In this document: positions 8,537 through 17,109 of the stretch, one piece after another
How positions within the stretch are numbered: position 1 is the stretch's first letter
Layout of the letters: the number at the start of each line of letters is the position of its first letter
Assembly: GCA_035764005.1 (NCBI GenBank)
Contig: DASTZZ010000068.1
Coordinates: forward strand, 1-54,050
Length of the DNA stretch: 54,050 bases
Origin: Terriglobales bacterium
GTDB lineage: Bacteria; Acidobacteriota; Terriglobia; Terriglobales; Acidobacteriaceae
Direction: 5' to 3'
Position numbers and translations under genes: made by a program
The notes under the pieces: model-generated
Told to the model about the DNA's origin: nothing
The model's input: the letters and a program-made list of their open reading frames with translations, nothing else
The model's database searches: none

Positions 8537-10771
8537 TTGTCAAAGCGAACGATTCTCCATATCCTTCGACGAATTACAACTCAAGGTACCGAAACGTTGC
8601 CATCTTACGCTCAACTGCTCAGGCCAGGAAATATCCGCACGAATTCCAAATACTCGCTGCTGCGCCGGGCGGCAAAGACGTTTGCAGTCTTAGCGCTGGC
8701 GGGAGCAATGGCGCAGCCGCTTTATGCCAGCGGTCATTTTCAAGTTCTCACCCGCGCGTACGACAACCAGCGAACCGCTGCGAATCTCTCCGAAAAGAAA
8801 CTCAAACCTGGCGACATCAATTCCGCCCATTTTGGGAAGCTGTTCATGCTGCCGGTCGACGATCAGATCTACGGTGGGCTTCTCTATGCGGCTGATCTGC
8901 GTGTCGGTGGTCATAAACATAACGCTCTGTTCGTGACTACTGTGAACAACAGCGTGTATGCCTTCGATGCCGACAAGCTCGGTGCTCCACTTTGGTTCCG
9001 CAACTTCAACGGCAATGGTCGTCCTACGCGCAACACCGAAGTAGGCCAGGCGTGCAGGATCTATCGCGACTTCATTGGCGACATCGGCATCGTGGGAACG
9101 CCCGTGATTGGTCCAGATCAAACGATGTACTTTGTTACCCGCACGGTCGAGCCAAGCGGAACCGTGCAGCGTCTCCATGCCCTCGATATCACAACGGGCA
9201 ACGAACGTGCGAACAGTCCGCAGGTGATTCAGGCGAGCGTGCCGGGAAAAGGAGACGATTCAGATGGCGCCCACGTTCGCTTCAATCCGCTTACCGAAAA
9301 TCAGCGTCCGGCGCTTGCGCTGAACAATGGCATCGTGTACATCGGCTGGGCTTCGTTCTGCGATACGCGTCCGTACCACGGCTGGATGATGTCGTATGAC
9401 GCGAAGACTCTCGCGCAACTCGGAGTGTTTAACGCTACGCCGAATGGAAACATGGGAGGCGTGTGGATGTCGGGAGCGGCTCCGGCGTTCGATGTTGCTG
9501 GGAATCTGTATGTCTCGACCGGAAATGGCACCTACGACCAAAACGATTATGGCGAGTCGCTGATCAAACTCGAAGCCAAGACGCTGCGCGTGCTCGATTA
9601 CTTCACTCCGTCGAATTTCAACACGCTGAACGATTTCGATTTGGACTTTGGCACGCAAGGCCCCACGATTCTGCCCGGCACCAACCTTCTCGTGGTTGGG
9701 GGAAAAGAAGGGAAGATGTATGTGCTGGATATAACCAAGCTCGGCGGCCAGGCTCCCGGCGATATTCAGATCCCGCAGGTTGTCCAGGCAGTGGATGCGA
9801 CTGTTCGTCCGACGATCTCTCATCACATGCACAACGCCATTCCCGCGTGGCGCAGTTCGCAAGGGATGAACGTCTACGTATGGGGCGAAAGCGATTTCCT
9901 GCGCATGTTTCGCCTGAATGATTCCACCAAAAAGTTCGACGTGCCTGCGGTATCGACAGCTTCTATTCTCCCGCCCAGCGGTATGCCGGGAGGAATGATG
10001 ACTATCTCCGCAGATGGTTCCCGTTCTGGAACTGCAATTCTCTGGGCGGCTGTACCGCGCGCTGGTGATGCCAATCAGATGACCGTCCCGGGAGATCTCT
10101 ATGCCTTCAACGCAGAGAATCTCAATCTGCTGTGGTCGAGTAGTGGCGCCGGGGATGATCCGCTGAACTTCGCGAAAGGCAGTCCGCCGATAGTCGCGAA
10201 TGGGAAAGTCTACGTGGCCTCGATCTCGAACTTCGTTTCCGTGTATGGACTCCGGAAGAAACAATCGCGGTCACAAAATCTAGCGGTGAAAGCACATGCA
10301 ACTGGCAGTGCTCCGTGTAGCTCGCTAGAGACGCCGGATAAGGCGATCAACAACAGCACAGAAGGCGGCCCGGCTGATAAGTGGTGCTCATCGGCGCCAA
10401 ATCCGTTTCTGCAGCTCGATCTTGGACGAACAGCGACAGTCGGCCGGTTCGTTGTGGAGCACGCGGGAGCAGGTGGCGACGACTTGAATCTCAATACGAG
10501 CGACTTCAATATTCAGGTGAGCACCGATGGAACGAATTTCCAAACGGTGGCAAACGTAACCGACAACGTTCAGAGCATCACCACGCACGATATTCCGCCG
10601 ACCGCCGCGCGTTTTGTACGGCTGAATGTGTTGCCTTCTCGCGGTGGCTCGCCAGAACCGGCGAATATTTACGAGTTTCAAGTCTTCGCCGCAAATGGTT
10701 CCAACGCCCAGGCTGCTGCTCCGAATGTCGGGCCGGGAGCGGCTCAACAGACTAGTGCTTCGATCCACTGA
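8537..10771 (+). CDS. Secreted PQQ-type beta-propeller with C-terminal F5/8-type (discoidin) domain
   Basis: The 744-residue product has a signal peptide (core FAVLALAGAMAQPLYAS near residues 48-65) and a large propeller with repeats such as ALFVTTVNNSVYAFDAD and YVSTGNGTYDQNDYGE. A galactose-binding-like F5/8C domain follows (about 590-720: PDKAINNSTEGGPADKWCS, FLQLDLGRTATVGRFVV, FVRLNVLPS). It probably binds carbohydrate or surface ligands outside the cell; enzyme activity is not shown. No ATG fits. TTG at 8537 is the longest start, but TTG at 8597 has an AAGG 10 bp upstream and a more normal leader, so the start is unsure. The FKBP gene begins 2 bp after the stop, so the two form an operon. 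Confidence 0.8.
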   Translation: MSKRTILHILRRITTQGTETLPSYAQLLRPGNIRTNSKYSLLRRAAKTFAVLALAGAMAQPLYASGHFQVLTRAYDNQRTAANLSEKKLKPGDINSAHFGKLFMLPVDDQIYGGLLYAADLRVGGHKHNALFVTTVNNSVYAFDADKLGAPLWFRNFNGNGRPTRNTEVGQACRIYRDFIGDIGIVGTPVIGPDQTMYFVTRTVEPSGTVQRLHALDITTGNERANSPQVIQASVPGKGDDSDGAHVRFNPLTENQRPALALNNGIVYIGWASFCDTRPYHGWMMSYDAKTLAQLGVFNATPNGNMGGVWMSGAAPAFDVAGNLYVSTGNGTYDQNDYGESLIKLEAKTLRVLDYFTPSNFNTLNDFDLDFGTQGPTILPGTNLLVVGGKEGKMYVLDITKLGGQAPGDIQIPQVVQAVDATVRPTISHHMHNAIPAWRSSQGMNVYVWGESDFLRMFRLNDSTKKFDVPAVSTASILPPSGMPGGMMTISADGSRSGTAILWAAVPRAGDANQMTVPGDLYAFNAENLNLLWSSSGAGDDPLNFAKGSPPIVANGKVYVASISNFVSVYGLRKKQSRSQNLAVKAHATGSAPCSSLETPDKAINNSTEGGPADKWCSSAPNPFLQLDLGRTATVGRFVVEHAGAGGDDLNLNTSDFNIQVSTDGTNFQTVANVTDNVQSITTHDIPPTAARFVRLNVLPSRGGSPEPANIYEFQVFAANGSNAQAAAPNVGPGAAQQTSASIH

Positions 10772-10773
10772 CG

Positions 10774-11676
10774 ATGAATAAATCTCCTCATCTTTTTCAG
10801 TCCTTCCGCTGTCTCGGTTTGTTGATCGCGGCCTGGCCGCTTGCAAGTGGCATGGTTTTCGCTCAACAGAGTTCCGGTCCGACCGAGGTCACGCGAACAG
10901 GGCGCGTCATCACTGCTCCTCCAGACGTCGCCGCTGCTCCGCCTGACGCGCAGGTCATGCCTTCTGGCCTCGCGATGAAAGTATTGCAGCCGGGAACAGG
11001 GTCGGAGCATCCCGTCTCAAATGATTGTGTGACTGTGAGCTTCGTCGCCTGGAAAACGGACGGATCCCTATTCTCAACCTCCACCACAATGGACGATGCC
11101 GATGTTCTCTGCCTCAATGCCTCCATAATGGGAATCTCGGAAGCGCTGAAACAGATGGTGGTTGGAGAAAAACGCAGGCTCTGGATTCCCGAAGATCTCA
11201 CCTTTCATGAGGGGCATCATCACGTACAACGCAGGCCCGAAGACGAAGAGCCGCCGCATAAGGACCTCACCTTTGACTTGCAGCTCTTGTCCATTCTGAA
11301 AGCGCCGCCGACTCCCGAGAACCTCACGCAGGCGCCGGCCGATGCGACTCGAACAAGCTCCGGACTCGCATACCTGATCCTGAAGCCCGGAATGGGAACG
11401 GCCCATCCGTCCATTACAAGTAAGGTGACGGCTCACTTCACTTCCTGGAGAAGCGACGGCCGAATCTTCGAGACTACTGTGATGACGAATCATCCGGCGA
11501 TGGTATCGGTTGCGAGTTCGCCGACAGGTTGGCGCGAAGCAATCACATCGATGGTTCCTGGCGAGAAGGCTCGGTTCTGGATTCCGGCTGCATTGGCTTT
11601 TGGCGAAAAGCCTGCCAATCGCTTCAACCCTCCAGGAGACCTCGTCTGTGAAATCGAGTTGATCTCAGTGGAATAA
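10774..11676 (+). CDS. Secreted protein with two FKBP-type peptidyl-prolyl isomerase domains
   Basis: After a signal peptide ending SGMVFAQQ come two FKBP units, at about residues 65-175 and 195-300. Each has the pattern GxGxxHP, then a strand with W and DG (FVAWKTDGSLF; FTSWRSDGRIF), then MVxGEKxRxWIP. FKBP enzymes isomerise Xaa-Pro bonds in folding proteins in the periplasm. The usual (Y/F)D and FD motifs are only partly kept, so one or both units may act as chaperone modules. A His/Glu-rich insert (HEGHHHVQRRPEDEE) lies in the first unit. It starts 2 bp after the propeller gene and may help fold its product. Confidence 0.85.
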   Translation: MNKSPHLFQSFRCLGLLIAAWPLASGMVFAQQSSGPTEVTRTGRVITAPPDVAAAPPDAQVMPSGLAMKVLQPGTGSEHPVSNDCVTVSFVAWKTDGSLFSTSTTMDDADVLCLNASIMGISEALKQMVVGEKRRLWIPEDLTFHEGHHHVQRRPEDEEPPHKDLTFDLQLLSILKAPPTPENLTQAPADATRTSSGLAYLILKPGMGTAHPSITSKVTAHFTSWRSDGRIFETTVMTNHPAMVSVASSPTGWREAITSMVPGEKARFWIPAALAFGEKPANRFNPPGDLVCEIELISVE

Positions 11677-11694
11677 GAGCCATAGGAGGTTGGT

Positions 11695-11847
11695 GTGCTC
11701 CGCGGCCTCAAAGAATGTCTGAGAAGGATCTTCGGCAGCAATCCCGCCGAACCGCCTAGAGATCCTTACGCCCCAGTCCGCGCGCCCAAGAAGCCGAAAA
11801 GGCCACAGCAAAGTGGTGCTGTGGCCTTGGCTGAGCCTGAAGAGTAA
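11695..11847 (+). CDS. Small basic/proline-rich protein of 50 residues
   Basis: A perfect AGGAGG at 11684-11689 lies 5 nt before a GTG at 11695, which opens 50 codons to a TAA at 11845. The product begins MLRGLKECLRRIFG, an amphipathic basic helix. A PRDPYAPVRAPKKPKRP linker follows, then AVALAEPEE. I recall similar short proteins with a DPYAxVR core in Acidobacteriota, but could not check this. It follows the FKBP gene by 18 bp and may be its last operon member. Its 3' part overlaps a hairpin that looks like the terminator of the opposite-strand gene. The strong ribosome site is the main support. Confidence 0.6.
   Translation: MLRGLKECLRRIFGSNPAEPPRDPYAPVRAPKKPKRPQQSGAVALAEPEE
11797..11828 (-). 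terminator. Intrinsic terminator for the minus-strand gene, lying inside the small plus-strand ORF
   Basis: A perfect 11-bp stem (AAGGCCACAGC at 11799-11809 with GCTGTGGCCTT at 11818-11828) has an 8-nt loop. On the minus strand the stem runs into four U residues. It lies 26 bp past the stop of the gene ending at 11854. Confidence 0.75.
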
Positions 11848-11853
11848 CTCTGG

Positions 11854-12786
11854 CTACTTCGAGATCGCAGTAAACAGATCTGAGTTCACCAGGCTGATGA
11901 ACTTGCGATCGTCGGTTTCGAATTTGATTTTCAACGCGCTGCTGTCGGAATCGACGCCGATATTTTCGAGCGCTATCTTCTCGGCTGGAGTGGCATTCAT
12001 CTTCTTGTAGAGAATGCCGGCGCGCAGGAGAGAAGAAAGCGTTGCCGCGGTAAACGAATCTGACGTGTTCACCTTCAGATCGAACTTCACGCCGTTGCCG
12101 AAATCCATTTTGTAAGCGGAAGCTTTAATGCGATTCTTAATCGCGTTGTAGTCGCCAAGATTCGAAGCCTCGCCTAGTGCCGACTTCATCATCTCCTGCG
12201 TGCCCTTTTCGTCGAGCACACTCCAGATCGCGTCAGAATCAACATCGGAGATCAGGTCGGTGATTTGCGAATTTGAATTGAGACTGCTGCCTACACCATC
12301 GCGAACGTCGAGCGCCGATTTCAGCGCGGCCGAATCGCCGAACAACATGTTGTAGTTGTCGAGCAGCGTCATCGACATTCCGCCGTCGAGCGGATACATC
12401 GCGGATTCGCGATACATCGCCGGCTTGACCTTCTTCGCTTTGAGCTTGGCGACGACTTTGTTGGAGGCGAATTCGCCCTGCGCGATTCCCACTACCTGCA
12501 AACCATTCTTCACGCGAAACGAGGCAAAGGTGAGCTGCTCTACGTCTTTGTCAGGATCGATGCCAACGCCTTTGAGCGCAGTTTCGAATTTCTTCAGCTG
12601 TTCAGGCAGGACGCGGGCCTTCAAAGCCTGTCCGCTTTGCGAGTCTTCCATGCTGCGGTAATCGACGTTGATCACCTGTTGCACGTCGGCAGGGATCACC
12701 GCACGCGTAGCGCTGGCCAGGGAAGAAGCAAAGCTGAAGACAGGAGCAAGGAAAATAGCAATCAGAGCGGGAATACGAAACTTCAT
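11854..12786 (-). CDS. Secreted protein of unknown function
   Basis: A signal peptide (MKFRIPALIAIFLAPVFSFA) starts a soluble protein of about 310 residues. The body alternates helices and strands (VQQVINVDYRSMEDS, LTFASFRVKNGLQVVGIAQG, ALKSALDVRDGVGS) and resembles no enzyme I know. The layout suggests a repeated alpha/beta fold such as uncharacterised DUF3352-like periplasmic proteins; this is a guess. The frame is open to a GTG at 12792, but that GTG lies within the ribosome site AAGGTGG, so the ATG at 12786 is the better start. The hairpin at 11797-11828 ends its transcript. Confidence 0.65.
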   Translation of the reverse strand: MKFRIPALIAIFLAPVFSFASSLASATRAVIPADVQQVINVDYRSMEDSQSGQALKARVLPEQLKKFETALKGVGIDPDKDVEQLTFASFRVKNGLQVVGIAQGEFASNKVVAKLKAKKVKPAMYRESAMYPLDGGMSMTLLDNYNMLFGDSAALKSALDVRDGVGSSLNSNSQITDLISDVDSDAIWSVLDEKGTQEMMKSALGEASNLGDYNAIKNRIKASAYKMDFGNGVKFDLKVNTSDSFTAATLSSLLRAGILYKKMNATPAEKIALENIGVDSDSSALKIKFETDDRKFISLVNSDLFTAISK

Positions 12787-12891
12787 AGCCACCTTGTAAT
12801 TTTAATCCAAAGAATTAGATGAGCAGCTCTGATCGGATGTTACCTCCGGCCCTACACTCGAGGCCACCAGCCTTAGCCCTAGTTGGCACCC

Positions 12892-14373
12892 TTAGTTGCT
12901 ACTAGGGATTCTTGATACTGACTGCAGCATCTCTGCTTTGAACGCTTCGTCCTTGATTTCTTGCAGGTTGATCCGGACATTTGCGAGGCCGCCGTCGATA
13001 CCGGTTTGGGCGAGAGATGATGCTACGGCGAGGTCTGACCACATGTTTTTGCTCGTGATAGGTTTCAAGGCTTCCACGATCTGTCTCACTTCACTCGATT
13101 TTTGCGCTATGGAGAGAGGCACTCGGGTTGCATTTTTCAGCGCGTCGGAGATGAGGCGCTCGCCCATCTCAGACGCGGCCGACTTCGCATCTTTATACGC
13201 CTTCATCACCTCGGCGTAAGACGCGGCATCCAAATCAATGCTGGTCTTCAGTTCCTCTCGCAGATGAGTCAAACGAGAGAGAGCGTCACTCAACTCACGC
13301 TCGTATTGCTGATAGGCTTTCTTGCCGCGAGACATTCCCGCTACCATGCTGGCCAGCGCGGCAGCCATTGCGCCGGCCGCCGCCGACGCGCTGCCTCCGC
13401 CGGGAGTGGCAGTCGGAGCAGCCAGTTGCTCGATGAAGGGTTCCACTCCTGCTCGAATGCCACCCACGGCCATTTTTCCGCCTGTTACTGCGGCGAGCCG
13501 ATTCTCCAGGATCAGCGACGAATCGAAGTTCTCGACCTGCAGGAACCATTCGGCGGCTTCCTCGAGTGCCTTTTTGGGAATCAGGCCGACGATCTCGCTG
13601 GAGACCGGCATCACACCGTATCGAGCGGCTTCCCGTTTTACGAACTCAAATACGCGCGCGATTGGCGTTTGTTCATAATCTGTGAGGTTCATCGAGACCT
13701 GGGCCATACCGCGAACCAAAACGCCCATGCCCTTCACGTATCGCAGGCCTCCCGAAGAGAAGCGAACAGCTTTGCCGATCTTCTTCGCAATCTCGACATC
13801 GCTCGTATTTAGATAGACGTTGTAGGCTATCAGCGGCTTACGAGCTCCTACCACAGTCGCGCCGGCCGTGGGATGGAGCGCGGCCTCGCCGAAATCCGGA
13901 CGCCGCTCGGTGTTGCTCGCGACCTCTGTTCGCAGTCCCTCGAACTGCCCGCGGCGGATGTTCTCAAGATTCTGCCTTTCGGGTTTTGTGGCGGCGGCTT
14001 CGTAGAGATAGACCGGAACTTTGTATCGCTTCCATATTTCTGCCCCGACGTGCCGCGCAATAGCGACGCAGTCTTCCAACGTGACTCCCTCGATGGGAAT
14101 AAACGGAACCACATCGGAGGATCCGATGCGCGGATGGGCTCCCTGATGCTTGGTGAGATCAATGAGTTCAGCGGCCTTGCCTACACCGCGAATCGCAGCC
14201 TCCGCGATCGCATCGCGATCGCCTACGAGCGTGATGACACAGCGGTTGTGGTCGGCGTCCATTTCTTTGTCGAGCAGATAGACGCCATCGATCTTCATCG
14301 CGGCGATGATTGCTTCCACCTTGGCAACATCGCGGCCTTCAGAGAAATTCGGAACGCATTCAACGAGAGACAT
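12892..14373 (-). CDS. ftcD: Bifunctional glutamate formimidoyltransferase / formimidoyl-THF cyclodeaminase
   Basis: Residues 1 to about 300 are the formimidoyltransferase: VPNFSEGRD, HQGAHPRIGSSDVVPFIP with the conserved histidine, and the RYVKGMGVLV stretch. Residues from about 315 to the end are the all-helical cyclodeaminase, starting PTATPGGGSASAAAGAMAAA. The enzyme moves the formimino group from formiminoglutamate to tetrahydrofolate and releases ammonia, the last part of one histidine-degradation route. In many bacteria the two halves are separate genes; here they are fused. No hutH, hutU or hutI lies nearby. The 55-bp gap upstream holds an ACAGG tandem repeat. Confidence 0.95.
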   Translation of the reverse strand: MSLVECVPNFSEGRDVAKVEAIIAAMKIDGVYLLDKEMDADHNRCVITLVGDRDAIAEAAIRGVGKAAELIDLTKHQGAHPRIGSSDVVPFIPIEGVTLEDCVAIARHVGAEIWKRYKVPVYLYEAAATKPERQNLENIRRGQFEGLRTEVASNTERRPDFGEAALHPTAGATVVGARKPLIAYNVYLNTSDVEIAKKIGKAVRFSSGGLRYVKGMGVLVRGMAQVSMNLTDYEQTPIARVFEFVKREAARYGVMPVSSEIVGLIPKKALEEAAEWFLQVENFDSSLILENRLAAVTGGKMAVGGIRAGVEPFIEQLAAPTATPGGGSASAAAGAMAAALASMVAGMSRGKKAYQQYERELSDALSRLTHLREELKTSIDLDAASYAEVMKAYKDAKSAASEMGERLISDALKNATRVPLSIAQKSSEVRQIVEALKPITSKNMWSDLAVASSLAQTGIDGGLANVRINLQEIKDEAFKAEMLQSVSRIPSSN

Positions 14374-14377
14374 AGAA

Positions 14378-14407
14378 GGGAACAGGTTACAGGCAACAGG
14401 GTACAGA
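14378..14407. repeat. Short ACAGG tandem array (7-nt period)
   Basis: ACAG recurs four times at 7-nt steps just upstream of the ftcD start. Unlike most other arrays in the window it has no visible inverted partner. Confidence 0.55.
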
Positions 14408-14428
14408 GAAAAAGCTGGATGCTAGATT

Positions 14429-15538
14429 CTAGGATCGAAACGCTTCTTTGTTTACGACGTACGGCATCTTACTGATATCTCCGCCGTAGTTCCGCTCCAG
14501 CACGTCAATCAGTCCCTGCACACACCGGCCCGCCATTCCCAATTCCGGATCGGGAGACAAACGCGTCTGCGTAGCTCCGCTGGCGAAGTGGTGAAAGAGG
14601 CGGCAGCGATCCTCGATCTCTGGATCACGAAGCGGTGAATCGGCGGGGAGAGGTTCTTTTTCGAAGACGTCGAGCGCAGCTCCGGCGATCCAGCGTTGCT
14701 TCAGAGCTTTTGCCAGTGCAGCCTCATCGACCACCGGGCCGCGTGATGTATTGATGAGATAGGCGCTTGGCTTCATCTTGCGCAGATTCGTCTCGTTAAA
14801 CAGGTGGAAGGTCGGCGTCGCAGACTCCCCTTCGCGCAATAAGGGCACGTGAATGCTCACGAAATCAGCCTGACTCAGGGCTTCGTCAAAATTCACGTAC
14901 CGGATGCTCGTCTTGTGCTTCTGAATGCCAGACTGGTGGCGCAGGTCCATTAATCGCTGAATGGCTTTGATGTATTCATGATTCTCATAGGCAGGGTCGT
15001 AGCACAAAATGTTCATGTCCATGCCCGTACATTTCTTGATGATTGCCAAACCGATTCGGCCAGTGCCGATGATGGCCACAGTTTTTCCTGTCACCTCATC
15101 GCCCAAAAAGGGAAGGAAGGGATGCCATGCGCCCCAGCGTTTGTCACGAACCAGTTTCTCGCTGGGCCAGAGTTTGCGCGCGACTGCACCCATCATGAAG
15201 AAGGCGAACTCGGCGGTGGCTTCGGTGAGAACGTCCGCCGTATGGGTGAACGGGATCTTGTAGCGATTCGCGTCGGCACGATTGATGTTGTCGAAACCAA
15301 CTGCAATCTGTGCCACAACTTTCAGCTTGCCTTTACCGCCTTCGAACACTTCAGCGTCGATGGAATCGCGCAGCGTGGTGATCAAGCCGTCGACTCCGCT
15401 TTGAACCTTCTCGATGATCAACGATTTCGGCGGCGGATCCGATTTGGGATAAACCTCGACCTCATACCCGCGCTCGCGCAAACGATTCAGCGCCGGGTCG
15501 CCAATATCACAGGTCGCGAAGACTCGAAATTTCGCCAT
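14429..15538 (-). CDS. D-isomer-specific 2-hydroxyacid dehydrogenase
   Basis: This NAD(P)-dependent oxidoreductase has the Rossmann motif GTGRIGLAI (about residue 160) and the catalytic residues of the family: Arg in NTSRGPVVDE, Glu in LDVFEKEPLP, and a histidine in LFHHFASGATQTR, where many relatives have PHIGSAT. Substrate could be glyoxylate, hydroxypyruvate or another 2-keto acid. An insert of about 25 residues (IQRLMDLRHQSGIQKHKTS) follows the Rossmann turn and is longer than usual. I start at the ATG at 15538; the longer frame to 15559 adds MSCFAFA near the ACGGAT repeat. It sits between ftcD and an aminotransferase on one strand. Confidence 0.88.
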   Translation of the reverse strand: MAKFRVFATCDIGDPALNRLRERGYEVEVYPKSDPPPKSLIIEKVQSGVDGLITTLRDSIDAEVFEGGKGKLKVVAQIAVGFDNINRADANRYKIPFTHTADVLTEATAEFAFFMMGAVARKLWPSEKLVRDKRWGAWHPFLPFLGDEVTGKTVAIIGTGRIGLAIIKKCTGMDMNILCYDPAYENHEYIKAIQRLMDLRHQSGIQKHKTSIRYVNFDEALSQADFVSIHVPLLREGESATPTFHLFNETNLRKMKPSAYLINTSRGPVVDEAALAKALKQRWIAGAALDVFEKEPLPADSPLRDPEIEDRCRLFHHFASGATQTRLSPDPELGMAGRCVQGLIDVLERNYGGDISKMPYVVNKEAFRS

Positions 15539-15554
15539 GGCAAAAGCAAAACAT

Positions 15555-15672
15555 GACACGGATCACACGGATGCTACGGATGGGACGGATAAGTGATAGT
15601 GCTGTCTGATTTACTCAGAATCTAATCCATCTTTGATCCGGTGGAATCCGTTAAATCCGTGTGATCCGTGTC
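15555..15672. repeat. Inverted ACGGAT array (9-nt period)
   Basis: GACACGGATCACACGGAT (15555-15572) and its exact 18-bp reverse complement (15655-15672) face each other. Between them ACGGAT or ATCCG continues in both directions with 9-nt steps (15575-15590 on the left, about 15635-15655 on the right). It fills the gap between the aminotransferase stop and the dehydrogenase start. Confidence 0.88.
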
Positions 15673-15692
15673 GTGTTTTTAAGTTTTAGAGT

Positions 15693-16886
15693 TCAAATGT
15701 GCTCAGAGGTCCACTTATGTATGCGATCCAGCGCCTTCTGAATATTCTCCACCGAATTCGCGATGCTGAATCGGATAAAGCCTTCGCCCCAGCTGCCGAA
15801 CGAAGTGCCCGACAAACACGCGACTCCGGCTTGCTCCAGCAAGGCATCAGCAAGCTTCTTCGACTGCCATCCAGTTCCTTCGATATTCGGGAAGACGTAG
15901 AAGGCGCCGTAAGGCATCTGACAGCGGAAGCCCCTGAGTCGATTCAATTCGCTCACCATGAGATCGCGTCTTCGGCGAAACTCTTCAACCATTCTCTTTA
16001 CCGGCGACTGATCGCCATGCAGCGCTTCGATCCCAGCCATCTGCGTAAAGCTCGCGGTGCATGAGTTTGAATTGGTCATCAGGCGTGAGACTTGAAGCGC
16101 GAGGTCCTGGCGCATAACACCGTAGCCCATGCGCCAACCAGTCATCGCATAGGTCTTCGAAAATCCATCTAGCAGGACTGTGCGCTCGCGAAACTCTGGA
16201 ATCGACATCAATGAGAAATGCTCGCCCTCAAAGATAAGCCGGCTATAGATCTCGTCGGAGAGGATGATCACATCGCGGTCGCCGATCGCGCGTGCAACTC
16301 TGCGGATTGTGGCTTCGTCGAGAACCCCGCCGGTTGGATTATGAGGAGAGTTCAGAATAATCAGCTTCGTACGATCGGTAATCTTGGAGGCAAATTCATC
16401 GACAGCGAAGCCGAAGCCCTGCTCTTCGCGCAGTCGAATAGGCACGGCGCGCGCGCCGAGAAACTCAATCATCGATTCGTAAATGGGAAATCCCGGATTC
16501 GGATAAATCACCTCATCGCCTTCTTCGACCAGCGCCAACATGGTGAAAAAAATGATTGGTTTGCCGCCGGGAACGACCACTACCTCGTCGGGAGAGACAT
16601 TGATACCGCGGCTTCGACTCACATACTTCGCGATCTCCTGGCGCAAAGCAGGCAAGCCGGCGGACGGACCGTAATGAGTCCATCCGGTCTTGAGCGCTCG
16701 AACGCCCGCATCAATGATGTTGCTCGGAGTGTCGAAATCGGGCTCGCCAATTTCGAGATGAACGATGTCTTTACCAGCAGCTTCCAGCGCGCGGGCTCGA
16801 ACCAGGACTTCAAAGGCGGTTTCGGTACCCAGCCGTTGCATGCGGCGAGCGAGCTTCAGAGGACGAGTCGCTGGAATAGTCACCAT
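15693..16886 (-). CDS. PLP-dependent class I/II aminotransferase
   Basis: The fold-type I layout is complete: LEIGEPDFDTP near the start, VVVPGGKPIIFFTML, LNSPHNPTGGV, ILSDEIYSRLIFEG with the PLP-binding aspartate and tyrosine, and DGFSKTYAMTGWRMGYG with the Schiff-base lysine. The length (397) matches aspartate or alanine aminotransferases of the AspC/PatA group. Exact substrate is open. It may share a transcript with the dehydrogenase downstream, a possible keto-acid/amino-acid pair, although the ACGGAT repeat separates them by about 150 bp. Confidence 0.92.
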   Translation of the reverse strand: MVTIPATRPLKLARRMQRLGTETAFEVLVRARALEAAGKDIVHLEIGEPDFDTPSNIIDAGVRALKTGWTHYGPSAGLPALRQEIAKYVSRSRGINVSPDEVVVVPGGKPIIFFTMLALVEEGDEVIYPNPGFPIYESMIEFLGARAVPIRLREEQGFGFAVDEFASKITDRTKLIILNSPHNPTGGVLDEATIRRVARAIGDRDVIILSDEIYSRLIFEGEHFSLMSIPEFRERTVLLDGFSKTYAMTGWRMGYGVMRQDLALQVSRLMTNSNSCTASFTQMAGIEALHGDQSPVKRMVEEFRRRRDLMVSELNRLRGFRCQMPYGAFYVFPNIEGTGWQSKKLADALLEQAGVACLSGTSFGSWGEGFIRFSIANSVENIQKALDRIHKWTSEHI

Positions 16887-16953
16887 ATCGGGCTGAAAGC
16901 AAACTCGTGATTATAGCCTTATAAGTATTTTGAAAGGCTGCGCCAAAGAGTAA

Positions 16954-16983
16954 CGCCCCGGACAGCCAGAAGCTGCCGGGGCG
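16954..16983 (-). terminator. Terminator after the glycosyltransferase gene
   Basis: CGCCCCGG (16954-16961) pairs with CCGGGGCG (16976-16983), and an inner CAGC/GCTG extends the stem. On the minus strand it is followed by TTACTCTTT. It lies between the end of the glycosyltransferase gene (17110) and the aminotransferase start. Confidence 0.65.
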
Positions 16984-17109
16984 CGGGTTCGGAGGGCATC
17001 CGATAACGTCGTGTTATGACTGCGAGCGAGCTATAAACTTTCCCACGTAACCATGGGCAAATAGTAAATCTTTTGCACACCTTTTGAACGCAAATCGCCC
17101 TTGCGGCGA

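Noticed and set aside
9260-10264. 334-codon minus-strand frame
   Set aside because: It lies opposite the PQQ-type propeller gene and has no recognisable domain.
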